DNA from: a virus
Direction: 5' to 3' (one strand)
Virus record (IMG/VR): IMGVR_UViG_3300024518_002084
Location: 1 to 41,977 of that record
Length of the DNA stretch: 41,977 nucleotides
A model generated the notes under the pieces. It worked only from the letters and a program-made list of their open reading frames with translations. It was not told where the DNA came from and did no database searches. This document shows, in pieces, positions 29,545-39,195 of this stretch; the stretch's first letter is position 1; each line of letters starts with the position of its first letter. Position numbers and translations under genes: made by a program.

Positions 29545-32500
29545 TGGCCGTATACACTCCAGTTTCTGGAGCACGCCAACAGTATGATGGTAACACTCAG
29601 TTAGATCCTTCGGGCGCTCAGTTGCTGCGTGACCATGCATCGAGTGGCGGTACCGGGTGTATGGCAGCGTTCACCTTCCATGTGATTATGCCACAGGGGG
29701 TTAATGTTGATCAGTGCCAACTGATGGTCGATCAGGGCAATCAGCTTGTTGTTGATACCAATCATGGTGTGCATCTGTATTTAGCTGTAGAGAATTGTCT
29801 TGATAACGCTCGTGCGTTTAATGATGCGGTTGACGGCGATGCTAACGATCCTCTCGTTAAGCGGCTGACTGCCCATGCTGATGCTGTGACTGAGTATGGT
29901 TCTAGAACTGGCATCACACACTCTGGAGATATGGCTGTAGACTCTGCTGTTGGCCCGCTGGATGGAAGTCCGGGTTACGTTGTCCACGCTTGGGACAATA
30001 CAGCTTCCCCTGCTGCGAGCGAGGAAGTCACCTTCTTTGACTTCTCCTCGTGTCTTCAACCGTTGGTCGATGATTCTGGCTGGGATGAGACCGGCCAAGA
30101 TGTTAACGTTTTCTTATTCTGGTCGCAGGCTAACAATCCCGGTTCCGGCAACTGGGATCTGTATCTCATTGATAATACGGTCGATTGGGATAACGGCGAA
30201 GAGGGTGCGTCTGAGACAGGTGACCCGCAGACCAATCACACTAACTCTTCTGGTCAGATTAACTGGAATACTGACCCTGAGCTGACTGTCGAGTATTCAA
30301 CTTCTGAGATGATCATGGATGGTGTTGGGAGTTCTGTCGGCAATGCTAAGGCTCGGGAGTCTCTGCTGCTTGCTAAGTGGTATGGTCTGGATTCCGGGTA
30401 TACGACTGACCCAATCTTCTCTGGTGTTCTTCCTAAGATCGTGGCTGGGCGTGGAGATCTGCCGATCACTCGACAGGATGGTGAGAATCCTTTCACCACT
30501 GCATGGTATATTTCGGAGGGCGATCCCGCCACAGCTCAGGTTAGTACAAATATCTTTGGCCCCGGTGAGGGGGCGTTTCAACGCCGCTGCATTTATGGGG
30601 AAGATTTCGCACTTTTGTATTCGGATCGCCCTTACATCTATTGGGATCTCACCTTCTGGAATCCCACCAAAATCCTTGGCCCGATTTCTACATACTCTGC
30701 CCGCTGGCTCAGTAAAGTGTTTCAAGTAACCGCCAGCCTCGGGAATACCGAATATGGTGTTCTCTGTCGTGGTTATAAGGAGGGCGTGTGGAAATGGTCT
30801 ATTGAATATAACAATAACTTCGTGGGCAGCGAATCTCGTGAATTACGAGTTCGTACTGACGATGGATTTAATTCGGGGTACACTGACTATGCGTTACAGG
30901 AACGCCTTGGCGCTCAATGGAATCGGCTTGAGCTGCAAGTGTCGGACGAGGATACTGAGTACAATTTCAGGTTGAGAGCTTTCGTTGATCAGGCGACTTG
31001 GGGTGTTACGGAATACGATGACACCGCTACGTTCAGAATGGACTTGAACATTCCTGTCGTAGATATCGACATTGATGAGATCCGTTACGGTTCCTCCACT
31101 CAGGACAATGGCACGAACCTTGATGTTCATTCGTGGTATCTTGCTGACACTGAATGGTGGTCTGATTACGACCTTAATGGAGAGTTTCAGAATCCTGTGA
31201 TAGATCCCGATCGGGGTGCTCCTCTTGTCACTGGTCCTTTTGATTCTGCTCCGTTTGAGATGGAATTCTACGACTACGATGGCACAGATATTACATCGAA
31301 AGAGTATATTGGAACCGTCCTCAAGCCGAACAGTGGACCTGATGCTCTCCTTATTGATGGGGACTATATCCCCGATGATCGTTTGACTTGGATTGAGGAT
31401 CTTGCGGGAGCTAATGGCGCTGCGGTTACGGCTGGTGTTACGAATGAGTATGATGCCAAGAATGGCACAGTTGTTTATGACACCGATGAGACCCCGGCGG
31501 GTGAGAGCACAGCCTTGATTTATTCAACCTCGGTGGTGGGTGATGACTCTTCAATGGAGATAGATCTGCCTGCGAGCACTCGTACACTACACTTCCGTGC
31601 TATGTACTATGTTGATAGTACGCCGCAGGCTCAGGGTTCTACCAATGAGACCACTGATATCCTTCGCTTTGAGGATAGCAGTGGTGATGCGATCATGAAT
31701 TTGCGAATGAACTGGGCGGGAGATATCTCCGGTTATGATGGAGAGATTTCTTCTGAGGCTTCTTACATGGGAGAACTCGTCGCAGACGAGTGGCAGCAGA
31801 TCGAGATCTTCATTGACCTTGATGCAGATTCTGATGGTGCTGACAATATCGGCCAATTAATGTATCGTTTTGGCAATGAAGAGACAGGTAAATGGGGTTA
31901 CGTTGGTCTTTATCGTTCGTGGCAGACTGAGGTCAACACCAATGACATCGACAAGATCGTTGTGGGTCTCGCTCCTGCTTGGGATGCGAATACTGGTGGC
32001 TCTGCCGAAGATAATCTTCAGTGTGATCTGAGTGTTGCGGGCGTTGCCTATGACATGGACACTTGGTGTGGCCCTCCTCCCAGTTCCAACCTTGCACCCA
32101 TACCTCTCCCCGTGGTAAAAGACAGCTATATGGGAACGGCCACCTTCAGAGGTACGCCTATCGCTTCTGCTTTTGTCGAAGGCGTTGACTATATCAAAGC
32201 TACGGGCATCAAGTACGATATGGACGAAGCACCGGGATCGCAGCGTATCTGCGACGTGTATTATCCTAATACTACCCCTCCTACAGATGGCTTCCCTGTG
32301 CTTCAGTGGATGCATGGTGGTTCGTGGACCAGTGGCAACAAGAACGATCTGGCACGCAATATCCGTGATGCAGCCATTGCTAATGGCTGGGCTATCGTTT
32401 CAACGGCCTATCAGTTGGGTGGCTCTTTCGGGGTTTGGACTTCCAGCAGTGATACTGCTGGTCGTTGGCCCACCTATGTATGCGATTTCAAGCAGTGTGG

Positions 32501-33176
32501 TGCATGGATTCGAGATGAAGCTCATCTAACATATCCGATCAATCCTAACATAATGGTTGCTGGAGGATATTCTGCTGGATCGTTTAATGCGATGGCAGCC
32601 GTGTTGACGAGAGACTTAGAGGATGATGGCAGTCCTTATGATCCTCGATTGACCGGGAATCCAAGCTATCTGTATTCCGATGTGGCAGATCCAGAGTATC
32701 TTGGGTTTTATGGTTGGGCCATTCCGACTTCGCCGTATGCGCTATATCAGTGGCAGTATGGACCCGGCGCAAGCGAGCCTAACGAAATCGCTGGCGGGCA
32801 GCAGATTGCTTATTATGCTGTGCAGAATCTCATGGGGAACCAGACAGATTGGCAGACTGACACGATCTACTTGCAGCCGCTGAATTGGGTACAGGCACAG
32901 CAGGCTCAGAGTGTGGCTTTGGTCGAACCTAACAACCTTAGCGATCTCGTGCTCGGCGGCATGTTCGGCTGGTCTGACTATTTTGTATTCTCTGATCCAG
33001 AGAATCGCTATCCCGAGTACGGGCAATACGCACAGATCGAGTTGGCGACATTGAGCTTAGATGCTCCAGCCAGTTTTGATATGGACTGGTTCACTTTCAA
33101 TGGTCTAAACCACGACTATGTGGATAAGGCTTTCGACGCTACGCATATGAACAACTTCTTGAGTCAGTTTCGCTGA
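29544..33176 (+). CDS. large tail protein with C-terminal alpha/beta-hydrolase (esterase-like) domain, 1210 aa
   Basis: Residues 1-840 are beta-rich structural or carbohydrate-binding-like modules (for example SMEIDLPASTRTLHFRAMYYVD, a lectin-like strand pattern). From about 870 an alpha/beta hydrolase begins: oxyanion motif HGGSW at 924-928, nucleophile elbow GYSAG at 1008-1012 with S1010, and catalytic His H1190 in GLNHDY. This matches HSL/BD-FAE-type carbohydrate esterases that remove acetyl or feruloyl groups. A tail-borne esterase would strip ester groups from a host surface polysaccharide during adsorption. No signal peptide or membrane segment. Confidence 0.85.
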   Translation: MAVYTPVSGARQQYDGNTQLDPSGAQLLRDHASSGGTGCMAAFTFHVIMPQGVNVDQCQLMVDQGNQLVVDTNHGVHLYLAVENCLDNARAFNDAVDGDANDPLVKRLTAHADAVTEYGSRTGITHSGDMAVDSAVGPLDGSPGYVVHAWDNTASPAASEEVTFFDFSSCLQPLVDDSGWDETGQDVNVFLFWSQANNPGSGNWDLYLIDNTVDWDNGEEGASETGDPQTNHTNSSGQINWNTDPELTVEYSTSEMIMDGVGSSVGNAKARESLLLAKWYGLDSGYTTDPIFSGVLPKIVAGRGDLPITRQDGENPFTTAWYISEGDPATAQVSTNIFGPGEGAFQRRCIYGEDFALLYSDRPYIYWDLTFWNPTKILGPISTYSARWLSKVFQVTASLGNTEYGVLCRGYKEGVWKWSIEYNNNFVGSESRELRVRTDDGFNSGYTDYALQERLGAQWNRLELQVSDEDTEYNFRLRAFVDQATWGVTEYDDTATFRMDLNIPVVDIDIDEIRYGSSTQDNGTNLDVHSWYLADTEWWSDYDLNGEFQNPVIDPDRGAPLVTGPFDSAPFEMEFYDYDGTDITSKEYIGTVLKPNSGPDALLIDGDYIPDDRLTWIEDLAGANGAAVTAGVTNEYDAKNGTVVYDTDETPAGESTALIYSTSVVGDDSSMEIDLPASTRTLHFRAMYYVDSTPQAQGSTNETTDILRFEDSSGDAIMNLRMNWAGDISGYDGEISSEASYMGELVADEWQQIEIFIDLDADSDGADNIGQLMYRFGNEETGKWGYVGLYRSWQTEVNTNDIDKIVVGLAPAWDANTGGSAEDNLQCDLSVAGVAYDMDTWCGPPPSSNLAPIPLPVVKDSYMGTATFRGTPIASAFVEGVDYIKATGIKYDMDEAPGSQRICDVYYPNTTPPTDGFPVLQWMHGGSWTSGNKNDLARNIRDAAIANGWAIVSTAYQLGGSFGVWTSSSDTAGRWPTYVCDFKQCGAWIRDEAHLTYPINPNIMVAGGYSAGSFNAMAAVLTRDLEDDGSPYDPRLTGNPSYLYSDVADPEYLGFYGWAIPTSPYALYQWQYGPGASEPNEIAGGQQIAYYAVQNLMGNQTDWQTDTIYLQPLNWVQAQQAQSVALVEPNNLSDLVLGGMFGWSDYFVFSDPENRYPEYGQYAQIELATLSLDAPASFDMDWFTFNGLNHDYVDKAFDATHMNNFLSQFR

Positions 33177-33177
33177 C

Positions 33178-33186
33178 ATCCGTTAG
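33178..33186 (+). promoter_or_regulatory. variant intergenic element (ATCCGTTAG)
   Basis: ATCCGTTAG just after the stop of the 1210-aa gene, 30 bases before the ATG at 33217. No TAAA box at the expected distance. Confidence 0.3.
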
Positions 33187-33216
33187 TAATAGTAGCCGTA
33201 CATTGGAGCGATAATA

Positions 33217-33681
33217 ATGGCATACAGCGATTTCCCACCTTCTAGCTGGTTTGGCAAGACGCTTGAGGATGCTCTCACGACATCTGCAGATCTTCTAAAT
33301 GATGGAAATACTTACAAGGCTCATCTCTGGACTGACGCTTTTGTCAATCCATACGGTGGTGAGACATGGGATGCCAATGCTTCTCTTGGGGATTATACGG
33401 CAGAGACCGGCATGTGGGATACCGCTAATGGCGAGTCCGCTGGTGCTGCTCTAACGCTCGCTGGTGTGACGTTCGCTGCTTCTGGCGGCTCGATCAACCT
33501 TGTCACGTCAACGACGTTGACTTGGAACCTCACCGATGAGGACGTTGTGGGCATTATGATCCACAACGAGACTGACGATGTTGGCATTTGTGTCATCAAC
33601 TTTGGTGAAGCGAAAACGGTAAGCGGTGACTTGACTGTCGCTGTGGACACTACTTACGACCTTACGGCCCTGATTTTCTGA
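33217..33681 (+). CDS. small structural protein of the fibre block, 154 aa (family copy 3)
   Basis: Begins MAYSDFPPSSWFGKTLEDAL, then LNDGNTYKAHLWTDAF, GVTFAASGGSINLV, and VVGIMIHNETDDVGICVINFG. This is close in plan to the protein at 27916 (MVYNETSTRLMALIDI). It precedes the second esterase-bearing protein, as the 29065 gene precedes the first, so these small proteins may pair with the large ones. Confidence 0.65.
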   Translation: MAYSDFPPSSWFGKTLEDALTTSADLLNDGNTYKAHLWTDAFVNPYGGETWDANASLGDYTAETGMWDTANGESAGAALTLAGVTFAASGGSINLVTSTTLTWNLTDEDVVGIMIHNETDDVGICVINFGEAKTVSGDLTVAVDTTYDLTALIF

Positions 33682-33703
33682 TTGGATCTAAGGCACCTCT
33701 GAC

Positions 33704-36700
33704 ATGGCATTCTTTCCCGCCGAGATCATATACGAGTGTTCGCAAACACAAGGCGAAATTCTGTATCAAAATAGTGAAACCGATGGGGATCCCTATATCT
33801 GGGTAGCGAACCACTTTGGTACGAACTTTCACTACAGTGGTTGGATGCTCAAGATTGATGTCGATGACATCCCCGCCGATACGGCTGATATTACGGATGC
33901 AGAGTTAACCCTCACTTGTGTGGGGACTAACGCAAACAACAACTTTTCGGATATTTCGTATCTGTCTCAAGCTTCTGCTCCTTCCGACTGGACTTCCAGT
34001 GCATCTCCTAAGGATGACTGGGCTGGTGCCATTGCGGAGACGGGAACCACAACGTGGGACATCAGTGGCGTTGTTACTGGTACCGCATACACCACTCCTA
34101 ACTCTTATGCGGATTTCGTCACTGCTCTCGATGCTTCTGCGGAAGTGTCGGGCTTTAAGTATGTTGCGATGCTCGCTAAGGGTGACGCTGCTGGTGGCAC
34201 GGTTGGTCAGTGGCAGGCAGCTACCGATCAGCACGCCACAGAGTCCTATCACCCAGTCTTTGAATTTCAAGCGGATGTGGTTATTGACGTAAATATTACG
34301 TCCGGTGTTGACTTTGATACTCCTCTCGCTCACAGGATTGGCACAGGGACAGCTACGACTGTCCATGCTGGGATCACTTACGACTCAGATGCTTACATCA
34401 CCTACCCGCAAGATTACGACGATGGTTACGGTGACGATACTGATCGTACCGCAGATGTTAGCACGCCGTTTGAGACCCCTCCGGTCAACGGTTTTCCTGT
34501 GCAGGTGTTCTTCCGTGGTGGAGGTTACGCTGAGCTGACAGGTCAGCCGGGTTGGATGATCCAATGGGCTGCCACTAGGCACATGGCTTACGTGTCTGTG
34601 GACTACAAGCTTACGAGTGCTAATGATACCGTGAACATTGGCTCGAATCACCCTGAGCCGGTACAGGATGCCCTGTGTGCTATTGGTTGGATGAATGAGA
34701 GCGATACCTTCGATCTCTCCAACTACACAATTAACGGCCATTCAGCGGGTGGTCACTTGGCTTTAGAGGCGTTCCTGATGATGAACGATGAAGGGAACTA
34801 TCTGTGGAACTACGATGCGGGTGGCGAGCGTCGTGAGCAGCTAGGCTTTGGATACTTTGACTATGTGGAAGGTTCGCCTGACCGTGTTGGGCTGCCTCTG
34901 CCTAGGGGTATCTGGATTTGGGCGGGTGCTGTAGATTGGGATCAAGCGTATTCGGGGAACACGCTCCTGCGTGAACCGATGAAGAACTATCTCGGTGGTG
35001 ACAATCTGGCCGTGTTCACTACTGGCTATGCTGCTGCTGATGCTGACTATCACAACGGTGAAATTAACATCTATGATATGATGCATGGTGTCGATGAGGG
35101 CGCTACCGGCAATTCTGTCTGGCAGAGCAATATTCGTTTCGATAACACTGCCGGTGAGATCGTCGGTGATAGTCGGCACTTCATCAACCCACCTATAGCT
35201 TATCTTCAGGCCTACTCGGATGCTGCGGTTGGTCCCACTGCTGGCATCACGCCTCTCCGCAATGCTATTGAGGATTTCGGCATCTCAGCTCAGACCACTG
35301 CCGCTCCGGCTTCTCTCAACTCTTCTACGGGAACTCTTGATCCTAAGGGTGGGCTATCTCATTACTGGTATCGCAGTGATGCCATCAACTACTTGGCGCA
35401 TGATCGTTGTCTCACTTGGTTCGATTATGACATGTACTATGACTGGTACGATGCGATTGACACTAACGTCACTGTGCATGTCCCTGCGCCTATGGCTGCT
35501 GGTACGGTGGGTGATGTAACCACCGAGGTCACTGCTCCCGCTGTGAAGCCTGACGCCTACCAGAATCCCAACACTCTCGGGGTTCCTACAGTCAATCAGG
35601 TCATCCGGCCTACAGCATATCAGAACTCGAACACTCTGGGTACACCCGACGTAACACTGCTCCTCGCCCCTGCCGGTTATCAAAACCCTAACACCTTGGG
35701 TGTTCCGGTAGTCACTCAGGTTCTCCATCCTGACGGCTACCAAAACCCGAACAGCTATGGGGTGCCTGAACTGCGCCAAGTGATACACCCGTCAGGCTAC
35801 CAGAACCCGAACAGTTACGGAGTGCCTAGCATCGAGGCTGTTGGCGCAGACCAGACAATCAATCCTGATGGCTACCAAAACTCAAACGGCTTTGGTGTGC
35901 CTACTGTCAATCAGACGATGGCTGCGGTTGGCTACCAGAACTCTAACGCTCTAGGCGTTCCATCCATTGGGCTGCTGGTCAGTCCTACCGGATATCAGAA
36001 TCCGAATGCATTCGGTACACCCGATGTGACTCAGATCATCTACCCCGCTGGACATCAGAACACCAATACTTTCGGCACTGCTGATGTTACGAACGCCGAC
36101 GATCCAACTCAGTATGTGACTCCTGATGGATTCCAGAACACAAACACGTTTGGTGCTCCGCAAGTCAATCACATCTTGGAAGCCACCGGCTACCAGAATA
36201 CGAACACTTTCGGAACTCCCGTCCTCAATCAAATCATATCCCCCGCTGGTTACCAGAACACCAATGCCTTCGGTGTTCCCACATGGGAGTATGGCACGCA
36301 GGTCGTTGAAGCCGATGGTTATCAGAATACGAACACCTTCGGCAGTCCTAAGGTCAATCAGGTTATCCTCGTAGTTGCCTACCAAAACGCTAATGACTTC
36401 GGTATCGTGGTCATGGCCGGAACAGTTACACCTGATGGCTATCAGAATAGTAACAACTTTGGCACAGCTCAAGTTAATCAGATTATCAGCCCATCTGGAT
36501 ATCAGAATACGAATAGCTTTGGCACTCCGATTGTGGGCGAGATTCGCACACCTGATGGATACCAGAATACGAATACGTTTGGCACCGTTACGATCAACCA
36601 GATCATACGTCCTGCTGGCTACCAGAATGATAGTGGATTCGGAATCACTTATATTCCTCAGTCAGCAACGGACGACATGTTCTTGATGTTCATAGCGACA

Positions 36701-36706
36701 TACTAG
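33704..36706 (+). CDS. large tail protein with esterase-like domain and C-terminal YQN repeats, 1000 aa
   Basis: Residues 1-190 are a beta-rich anchor (DYSDISYLSQ-type strands, TWDISGVV). From about 190 to 600 there is an alpha/beta hydrolase: RGGGY oxyanion motif at 271-275, GHSAGG with nucleophile S347, and a candidate catalytic His at 553 (LSHYW). Residues about 617-980 are 18 repeats of about 20 residues with the core GYQNxNxFGxPxVNQ. Parallel organisation with the 1210-aa protein suggests both arose from a common esterase spike plan. The repeats probably form a shaft or solenoid. Confidence 0.87.
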   Translation: MAFFPAEIIYECSQTQGEILYQNSETDGDPYIWVANHFGTNFHYSGWMLKIDVDDIPADTADITDAELTLTCVGTNANNNFSDISYLSQASAPSDWTSSASPKDDWAGAIAETGTTTWDISGVVTGTAYTTPNSYADFVTALDASAEVSGFKYVAMLAKGDAAGGTVGQWQAATDQHATESYHPVFEFQADVVIDVNITSGVDFDTPLAHRIGTGTATTVHAGITYDSDAYITYPQDYDDGYGDDTDRTADVSTPFETPPVNGFPVQVFFRGGGYAELTGQPGWMIQWAATRHMAYVSVDYKLTSANDTVNIGSNHPEPVQDALCAIGWMNESDTFDLSNYTINGHSAGGHLALEAFLMMNDEGNYLWNYDAGGERREQLGFGYFDYVEGSPDRVGLPLPRGIWIWAGAVDWDQAYSGNTLLREPMKNYLGGDNLAVFTTGYAAADADYHNGEINIYDMMHGVDEGATGNSVWQSNIRFDNTAGEIVGDSRHFINPPIAYLQAYSDAAVGPTAGITPLRNAIEDFGISAQTTAAPASLNSSTGTLDPKGGLSHYWYRSDAINYLAHDRCLTWFDYDMYYDWYDAIDTNVTVHVPAPMAAGTVGDVTTEVTAPAVKPDAYQNPNTLGVPTVNQVIRPTAYQNSNTLGTPDVTLLLAPAGYQNPNTLGVPVVTQVLHPDGYQNPNSYGVPELRQVIHPSGYQNPNSYGVPSIEAVGADQTINPDGYQNSNGFGVPTVNQTMAAVGYQNSNALGVPSIGLLVSPTGYQNPNAFGTPDVTQIIYPAGHQNTNTFGTADVTNADDPTQYVTPDGFQNTNTFGAPQVNHILEATGYQNTNTFGTPVLNQIISPAGYQNTNAFGVPTWEYGTQVVEADGYQNTNTFGSPKVNQVILVVAYQNANDFGIVVMAGTVTPDGYQNSNNFGTAQVNQIISPSGYQNTNSFGTPIVGEIRTPDGYQNTNTFGTVTINQIIRPAGYQNDSGFGITYIPQSATDDMFLMFIATY
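35552..36645 (+). repeat. 18-copy YQN repeat array in the tail protein
   Basis: Eighteen units, mostly 60 bases apart, each with an (A/D/S/T)-G-Y-Q-N-x-N-x-F/L-G core; the sixth residue varies P/S/T and copies 5, 9 and 12 carry 3-6 residue insertions. Codon use differs among copies, so the repeat is old or under protein-level selection. The last copy (YQNDSGFG) is degenerate. Confidence 0.92.
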
Positions 36707-36718
36707 TGGAGCAGAGAT

Positions 36719-36970
36719 ATGACAAAGGCAGAGATGCTGCGGAAACGCACGAATCGGTGTATAGCTAAGATCCTTGGCTACAAGGAAGACTACATTGATG
36801 ATGATATTGATGAGGAAACTTCTGACGAGTTCAGGAGCCTCATCCTTGACGCTATCAACGATGTGAGCAATTTGGCCGTTGATCTATTAGATGATGCATC
36901 AATCATGAACGAACTGTTCATTGAGCGTATGGAGGCAGTGATTAATGGGGAAGAAGATAACGGCTCGTAA
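36719..36970 (+). CDS. hypothetical small protein, 83 aa
   Basis: ATG 36719; weak Shine-Dalgarno (GGAGCAGAG). Helical and acidic (DYIDDDIDEETSDEFRSLILDAINDV), with a basic start. Overlaps the next gene by 26 bases. Probably a small head-tail or tail assembly factor by position. Confidence 0.65.
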   Translation: MTKAEMLRKRTNRCIAKILGYKEDYIDDDIDEETSDEFRSLILDAINDVSNLAVDLLDDASIMNELFIERMEAVINGEEDNGS

Positions 36971-37691
36971 AAACTACGTTGCTGGCGCTGATCGAAATAT
37001 TGCTGCCCAATTGGCTGAAGCCGTGGGCGGGGTTACGCAGGAGGCGTTCGATCAGTACCTGAAGCCCCGTGGCCGTCCCCGTGATTCGATCAAAGATCAA
37101 CTAAGGAAAGCTCAAGTAAAGGCTGGGAATGCGGCTTTCTTGGCAATGACACGGCGATTTGATGAGACACGCTCGGGCAAGCCGTCATATCGTGTTGGCG
37201 ACCCTCAGATCACTGGTCGGTATTCTGGTGGTAAGCTATACCGTGCGGTCCACAATAAGGACATGCATGTGCGTACCACCGCTACAAGCGTTGCTTTCTT
37301 CAACTCTGCGTGGATGGACGCACAGGCACCTCAGTGGCATAGGCATTCCTTTGGCGCAGGTTACAGCAATACTAACGCAGTGACTCCTATGGTTGCGAAG
37401 AACGGTAAGGCCATTCCGGGCACCGAGCGTCTTGAGAGACTGGGCCATGCTAAGAAGTTCTCTTTGCCGGATGGCCCCGGATCCTATTATCGGATCGGGG
37501 CGGAGATCCATGTGACTCCGAACCCTGCGGCAACGTTGGATCGGACTAATATTGACCCCGGCGCTTTCAATGCGCCATTAAAGAATTTGCAGATATTCCC
37601 TCGTGGCTGGGTGCAAGCGGGTGTGTCTGAGATGAACCGTGTTTATCCCGGTTATCTAACCGATGTGGTGAAAGATTTCCTTGAGCCATAA
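36945..37691 (+). CDS. putative minor tail or tail completion protein, 248 aa
   Basis: Basic start (MGKKITARKNY), a helix (KDQLRKAQVKAGNAAFLAMTRRF) and a Pro/Arg-rich middle. Similar in size and position to HK97 gp10-like completion proteins, which come just before the tail tube gene. No specific signature seen. Confidence 0.6.
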   Translation: MGKKITARKNYVAGADRNIAAQLAEAVGGVTQEAFDQYLKPRGRPRDSIKDQLRKAQVKAGNAAFLAMTRRFDETRSGKPSYRVGDPQITGRYSGGKLYRAVHNKDMHVRTTATSVAFFNSAWMDAQAPQWHRHSFGAGYSNTNAVTPMVAKNGKAIPGTERLERLGHAKKFSLPDGPGSYYRIGAEIHVTPNPAATLDRTNIDPGAFNAPLKNLQIFPRGWVQAGVSEMNRVYPGYLTDVVKDFLEP

Positions 37692-37696
37692 CGGGC

Positions 37697-37725
37697 TAAA
37701 GGCGCAAATTTCCTGTGCCGTTAGG
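37697..37725 (+). promoter_or_regulatory. TAAA-N16-GCCGTTAGG, candidate phage sigma promoter
   Basis: TAAA (37697-37700), 16 bases, GCCGTTAGG (37717-37725). Same spacing as at 27848. The tail tube gene starts at 37799, so the leader would be long; a TACAAT (37759-37764) between them may be a second, host-type -10. Confidence 0.55.
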
Positions 37726-37798
37726 TTATTGAAACGCAAGCCTAGCTTTTACGCTGGGTACAATCGAAATTTTATGCTCTGCGTACTTGGAGGTTCCT

Positions 37799-39166
37799 AT
37801 GAGTATTAAGGCTGGTGCAATTCTGTTTGACGCCAATGGATACGTGGTAGATCGTATTCAATCTGGTGGTCCAGCAGCACTAAACATCCCCGAAGAGAAG
37901 ATTTACGAAGTCGGCAACTGGGAATCGGTCGGTACAGTATACGACATCCCTGACCTGAGCTTTGATCTTGAGTCCTTTGACGTTGCTCCCGAGTTCGAGT
38001 TGATCCTCGTTCATGACGATCCAACCTCACCCGCTTCTGCTACAATTGATTTTCAGGACGCTTATGCAATAGACATTCTCTCACCCTTCAAGTCGAAGCG
38101 TAACTCTTACGACATTGTTGCCGGTGTGATCTGTCCTTACCTCACCCTTGAGTCGGTTTCCTACTCCTTCGGTGTGGGTTCCAACGCTTCTCAGAGTTTC
38201 TCTCTGCGTGGCGATTCCATCTTCTATGTTCCCGGTCAGCCTCTTATGGAGACCGCAACATTCGATGGTCTAGGCGGAGACGTTGTGATTGAATATGGCG
38301 ACAGCATCGGACCTGCCACTGGCGTGTCTGCTGCTCCTTATGATGCCAATGGTACGGACGAGTTCGTTCTGAACGTTTGTCTTTACAACAACACTACTGG
38401 CATCCAGAAGCGTCTTTACTCCTCTGACATCATTGCTAATGGTGGTTCTATCACGGCTGACACGTTCACCCTTGATGGAACTTACTACAACTCTGACACG
38501 ACTTACGAATATGTGCAGATTGTGTACTCGACCACTGTGGCCGACACCGGATACATTGATTACCTTGGCAACGATACCGCAAGCGTTCACGCTGCGGCTG
38601 GTGCTAACGTAGATGCCACTGTTGGTGGCCCTCTGCTTGGCACTCAAACTCTCACTGGTGCAGGCACGAAGCCCGCAGCATTGCGAGCCAAGGACATTGA
38701 CGTTTACATTGCTGATGACATCGCTGCTGACGAGACGCTTTCGGGCACTTGGACTCGCCTCACTGGCGTGCAGAATATTGATGTCAACTGGTCAGTTAGT
38801 CTTGAGAATGACGAAGAGTTGGGCAACAACCGTTACGTCGATCAAGATTACGATGTTCCTGAGGTTTCAGGTTCAATGACTATCAAGGCATTCGATGTTG
38901 ACGAACTGTTCGACAAGATCCGTACCGTAACTGGAATCACCGACGCTAACTACGTGCTCGGGCCAGACGTTACAGATCCAGTGCAGCTCCGCATTGTTCT
39001 GAATGACCCTACTGATGGCACAGCCATCAAGACTGTTTATCTCCCCGAGGCACGGTTCACCGTTCCCGGTTTCAACCCTCAGGTGCAGACAAAGCTTGAG
39101 TCCCAGTTCGACTATACGTCGGATACCGGTGCTCTCACAGTCTACGTCGGAGATGTAGTTGTCTGA
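37799..39166 (+). CDS. major tail tube protein, 455 aa
   Basis: GGAGG (37789-37793) before ATG 37799. Beta-rich, starts MSIKAGAILFDANG, with tube-like strand runs at the start and end (LRIVLNDPTDGTAIKTVYLPEARFTVPG, then SQFDYTSDTGALTVYVGDVVV). The 455-aa length exceeds the usual 150-300; the middle (about 165-300) looks like an inserted domain (Ig-like or decoration). Position before the chaperone pair and tape measure gene supports the call. Confidence 0.8.
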   Translation: MSIKAGAILFDANGYVVDRIQSGGPAALNIPEEKIYEVGNWESVGTVYDIPDLSFDLESFDVAPEFELILVHDDPTSPASATIDFQDAYAIDILSPFKSKRNSYDIVAGVICPYLTLESVSYSFGVGSNASQSFSLRGDSIFYVPGQPLMETATFDGLGGDVVIEYGDSIGPATGVSAAPYDANGTDEFVLNVCLYNNTTGIQKRLYSSDIIANGGSITADTFTLDGTYYNSDTTYEYVQIVYSTTVADTGYIDYLGNDTASVHAAAGANVDATVGGPLLGTQTLTGAGTKPAALRAKDIDVYIADDIAADETLSGTWTRLTGVQNIDVNWSVSLENDEELGNNRYVDQDYDVPEVSGSMTIKAFDVDELFDKIRTVTGITDANYVLGPDVTDPVQLRIVLNDPTDGTAIKTVYLPEARFTVPGFNPQVQTKLESQFDYTSDTGALTVYVGDVVV

Positions 39167-39195
39167 TATCTAGTCTTGCGTTACTCTCTGGGATG

